This document shows positions 62,220 to 64,000 of a stretch of 64,000 bases of DNA, piece after piece. Source of the stretch: Leptospira kanakyensis. Lineage in GTDB: Bacteria > Spirochaetota > Leptospiria > Leptospirales > Leptospiraceae. Made by a program: the position numbers and the translations under genes. Each line of letters starts with the position of its first letter. Within the stretch, counting starts at the first letter, position 1. A model generated the notes under the pieces. That model saw nothing but the letters and a program-made list of their open reading frames with translations, was not told the origin of the DNA and made no database searches. The DNA lies in assembly GCF_004769235.1 (NCBI RefSeq), contig NZ_RQFG01000005.1:186001-250000 (forward strand), given 5' to 3'.

Positions 62220-63509
62220 ATGGCAATCGGCAGAACAGATTCGATGCAGGAACTGATAACGATTTTAGAATCGTTATTTGAAGAAACCATCATCGGGTCT
62301 GATGTAAACATAGTCAAACACCTCTTTTACTACCTCAAAGCCGACAATAGAGAATTTGAATTTATCTACGAGGAACATACACTTGTCGCTGCTGTGGAAG
62401 AAATTGAAGCCCATACAGTGACACTGATGATTCCTGATTTGGTGGAAGAAGGTTCCAGACGTGCCCGAGTGCGTTTTGAAGTGATGAACATCAACTACCA
62501 ATTTGAAGTTGTCATTCTCGATATCCAAAAAGAAAAAACAGTCATCAAAACTCCCACCGAGTTACAATCTTACCAACTCAGAACGAACAAACGTATCCCA
62601 GTGGATGATTTGTTTATGAACTTTATCATTTTATTTAGAAGTTTGACAGGTGGTTCAAGAGAAGTCGGGAAAAACCTTTATGCAGAGAGCCGATTCCCTC
62701 ACCTAATGAAAGAAGTACGAAAGGATAGACCCGATAGCAAACTCATCAACGTGATGTTAACGGAAGCGATAGAACGTATTTCCAAAGACTATAAAATTCA
62801 TTTTTTCCAGCCAGATGAAAAACTAAATGAATACGAAGACTTTGTCAAAAAAACAATTCTTAGAACGGGAAAATCAATTTATATCCCCGATTGCAATCGA
62901 ATTGCCTCTTATATCAATGACCCAGGTGACGAAGTACTTTTTAATTATTATAACGAACACAAAGAAATGGCAAAGGAATTTGGGGAAGATTTTGCATTAG
63001 AATTTTTTGAATCCATGCGTAAACATGAATCCAGAGATTTTTATGTTTCCTACATCATCACTCCGATTCGTTTGTACGAAGATGTAGTCGGATTTATTAA
63101 AGTACATTCCACTGCCATGGACAGGTTTACAATCTCCCAAAACCAAGCTGTTTATATTTATGAATTAGCAGAAATCATTAGTTATGTATTCACTAAAATT
63201 GCCATCCAACATGGAAGTTATGAAACCATGCAGTCTACAACAAAGGTTGTGGATATTTCTCTCGATGGTCTTCTTTTTGAAATTTATGACAAACGATTGT
63301 TCCAATACTTAAAAAGACACAATATCATCAAAATGTTTATCCCTTTAAGTAAAGATAGAACCATGATCATTCGTGGGGAAATCATTCGATTTTTGGACAG
63401 AGGAGATCATTACCACCTTGGGGTAAACTATTTCAGTTCAGCCCCAGATGATATGTTGTATTTAGAATCTTATTTGTTTGAAAAGAGTATGAAAATTCTT
63501 TCAGAATGA
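62220..63509 (+). CDS. Leptospira-type DUF1577/PilZ-like regulatory protein
   Basis: A 429-residue soluble protein. The N-terminal 120 residues (VEEIEAHTVTLMIPDLVEEG, RRARVRFEVMNINYQFEVVI) resemble a YcgR-N/PilZ-type barrel. The middle (about 190-330) has a GAF-like pattern (KKTILRTGKSIYIPDCNRIA, YIITPIRLYEDVVGFIKVHS). The C-terminal 90 residues again look like a PilZ barrel (VVDISLDGLLFEIYDKRLFQ, MIIRGEIIRFLDRGDHYHLG), with a DISxxG-type motif but without a clear RxxxR. It may bind cyclic di-GMP or sense a ligand; I recall the name DUF1577 for such Leptospira proteins, without check. Its stop overlaps the convergent gene by 9 bp. Confidence 0.6.
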   Translation: MAIGRTDSMQELITILESLFEETIIGSDVNIVKHLFYYLKADNREFEFIYEEHTLVAAVEEIEAHTVTLMIPDLVEEGSRRARVRFEVMNINYQFEVVILDIQKEKTVIKTPTELQSYQLRTNKRIPVDDLFMNFIILFRSLTGGSREVGKNLYAESRFPHLMKEVRKDRPDSKLINVMLTEAIERISKDYKIHFFQPDEKLNEYEDFVKKTILRTGKSIYIPDCNRIASYINDPGDEVLFNYYNEHKEMAKEFGEDFALEFFESMRKHESRDFYVSYIITPIRLYEDVVGFIKVHSTAMDRFTISQNQAVYIYELAEIISYVFTKIAIQHGSYETMQSTTKVVDISLDGLLFEIYDKRLFQYLKRHNIIKMFIPLSKDRTMIIRGEIIRFLDRGDHYHLGVNYFSSAPDDMLYLESYLFEKSMKILSE

Positions 63510-64000
63510 TCCTGATTGTTTTTCTGCCAAACGAATCGCATTGAGAAGATCTTCAGATAAAGTCGTTTCCCCTGTATAATAGAGGCGTAATAGTTTTCCA
63601 TGTTCGACTAGTTTTTCTCTGTATTCTGATTCTTTCGTAGAACCTCGTGTTTCCTTCCATTTTAGATGATAGAACTCACAAGCCAATTTATGTAGATAAT
63701 AATCAGATTTTCTGAGTGAGTAGGCTTTTTTTAGATACTCTTCCGAACGTTCTGCCCACTCTTCTCTTTTTTTACGACCATCGACGCCTGCATCTGCCAT
63801 ATTCGAATGCAAAAGATTCAGAAAAGAAGTTTCAAAACTATACAACCAAACCTCATAATTTTTCGGGTAAAGGTTTCTTGCTTCTTTGGCCACTTGAGGC
63901 ATTAGATCCAATTGTTTTTTATTTTCTTTCCCTTCTACTTTAAAGTAGAAAGTGAGAAACCGTAAATAATCTACGAGAAATAATAACCTTTCTTGTGCAT
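63501..64000 (-). CDS. TPR-like or helical protein, 5' end cut by the window edge
   Basis: The minus-strand frame is open from the stop at 63501 to base 64000; the start lies beyond the window. Visible 166 codons are helical and rich in Tyr, Lys and Glu (AQERLLFLVDYLRFLTFYFK, LYPKNYEVWLYSFETSFLNL, SEEYLKKAYSLRKSDYYLHK), in the style of tetratricopeptide repeats. Family and role are not recognised. It converges on the PilZ-like gene with a 9-bp overlap. Confidence 0.7.
   Translation of the reverse strand, partial: AQERLLFLVDYLRFLTFYFKVEGKENKKQLDLMPQVAKEARNLYPKNYEVWLYSFETSFLNLLHSNMADAGVDGRKKREEWAERSEEYLKKAYSLRKSDYYLHKLACEFYHLKWKETRGSTKESEYREKLVEHGKLLRLYYTGETTLSEDLLNAIRLAEKQSGSF

Overview
The window looks like a chromosomal segment of a Leptospira species, most likely from the saprophytic side of the genus. 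The basis is AT-rich DNA, spirochaete-type lipoproteins with loose lipoboxes, several protein families I associate with Leptospira, and two separate single 5S rRNA genes not attached to 16S or 23S genes (saprophytic leptospires are reported to carry two 5S genes). No tRNA, phage, transposase or CRISPR array was recognised. Genes are densely packed, with many ATGA or GTGA start/stop overlaps and convergent genes whose stop codons abut or overlap.

Layout. 1-6390: a histidine kinase cut by the left edge, converging on a leftward operon htrA-like protease > aminotransferase > murI > purM. 6394-20291: a rightward aminopeptidase lipoprotein, then a leftward block of sigma-like protein, STAS protein, AsmA-like protein, DUF1318-like lipoprotein and a 2647-residue lipoprotein. 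The AsmA/DUF1318 pair resembles the E. coli ydbH-ynbE-ydbL intermembrane lipid transport module; the giant protein overlaps it by 4 bp. 20386-25022: NhaC-type antiporter, Nramp-like transporter and a hybrid histidine kinase. 25398-36063: a segment bracketed by two direct ~510-bp repeats, each with a complete 5S gene, two terminators and decayed 5S 3' ends. It holds two probable outer-membrane proteins, a flavin/iron-sulfur reductase plus CrtI-like oxidoreductase facing a TetR regulator across a perfect palindrome, an AT-rich GT-C-like membrane protein, a VOC protein and a lipoprotein.

36143-43156: an effector-binding-domain protein; an overlapping operon of TonB-tailed membrane protein, PrsW-like protease and small secreted protein; glycyl-tRNA synthetase with a GNAT enzyme; a TPM-domain protein. 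43201-48074: TetR regulator, secreted lipase, lipase-foldase-like protein, apolipoprotein N-acyltransferase and a small unknown protein. 48176-54920: a motor-less XPB-C-terminal-like protein and, across an intergenic region able to fold as a three-way junction, a UbiB-like kinase with feoA and feoB, then a NeuB-type synthase. 54938-58122: hisB-hisH-hisA with a VKOR-DsbA fusion. 58178-64000: small membrane ORF, unknown protein, rhomboid protease preceded by a 17-codon ORF and terminator, FNR-like regulator with four cysteines, crotonase, unknown protein, a PilZ-like protein and an edge-truncated TPR-like protein.

The most interesting points are the AsmA/DUF1318/giant-lipoprotein operon, the duplicated and decaying 5S cassette, the three-way-junction palindrome at 50200-50282, and the 17-codon tandem-cysteine ORF with its terminator at 59897-59992. 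All functional calls come from reading motifs by eye; none was checked by database search.
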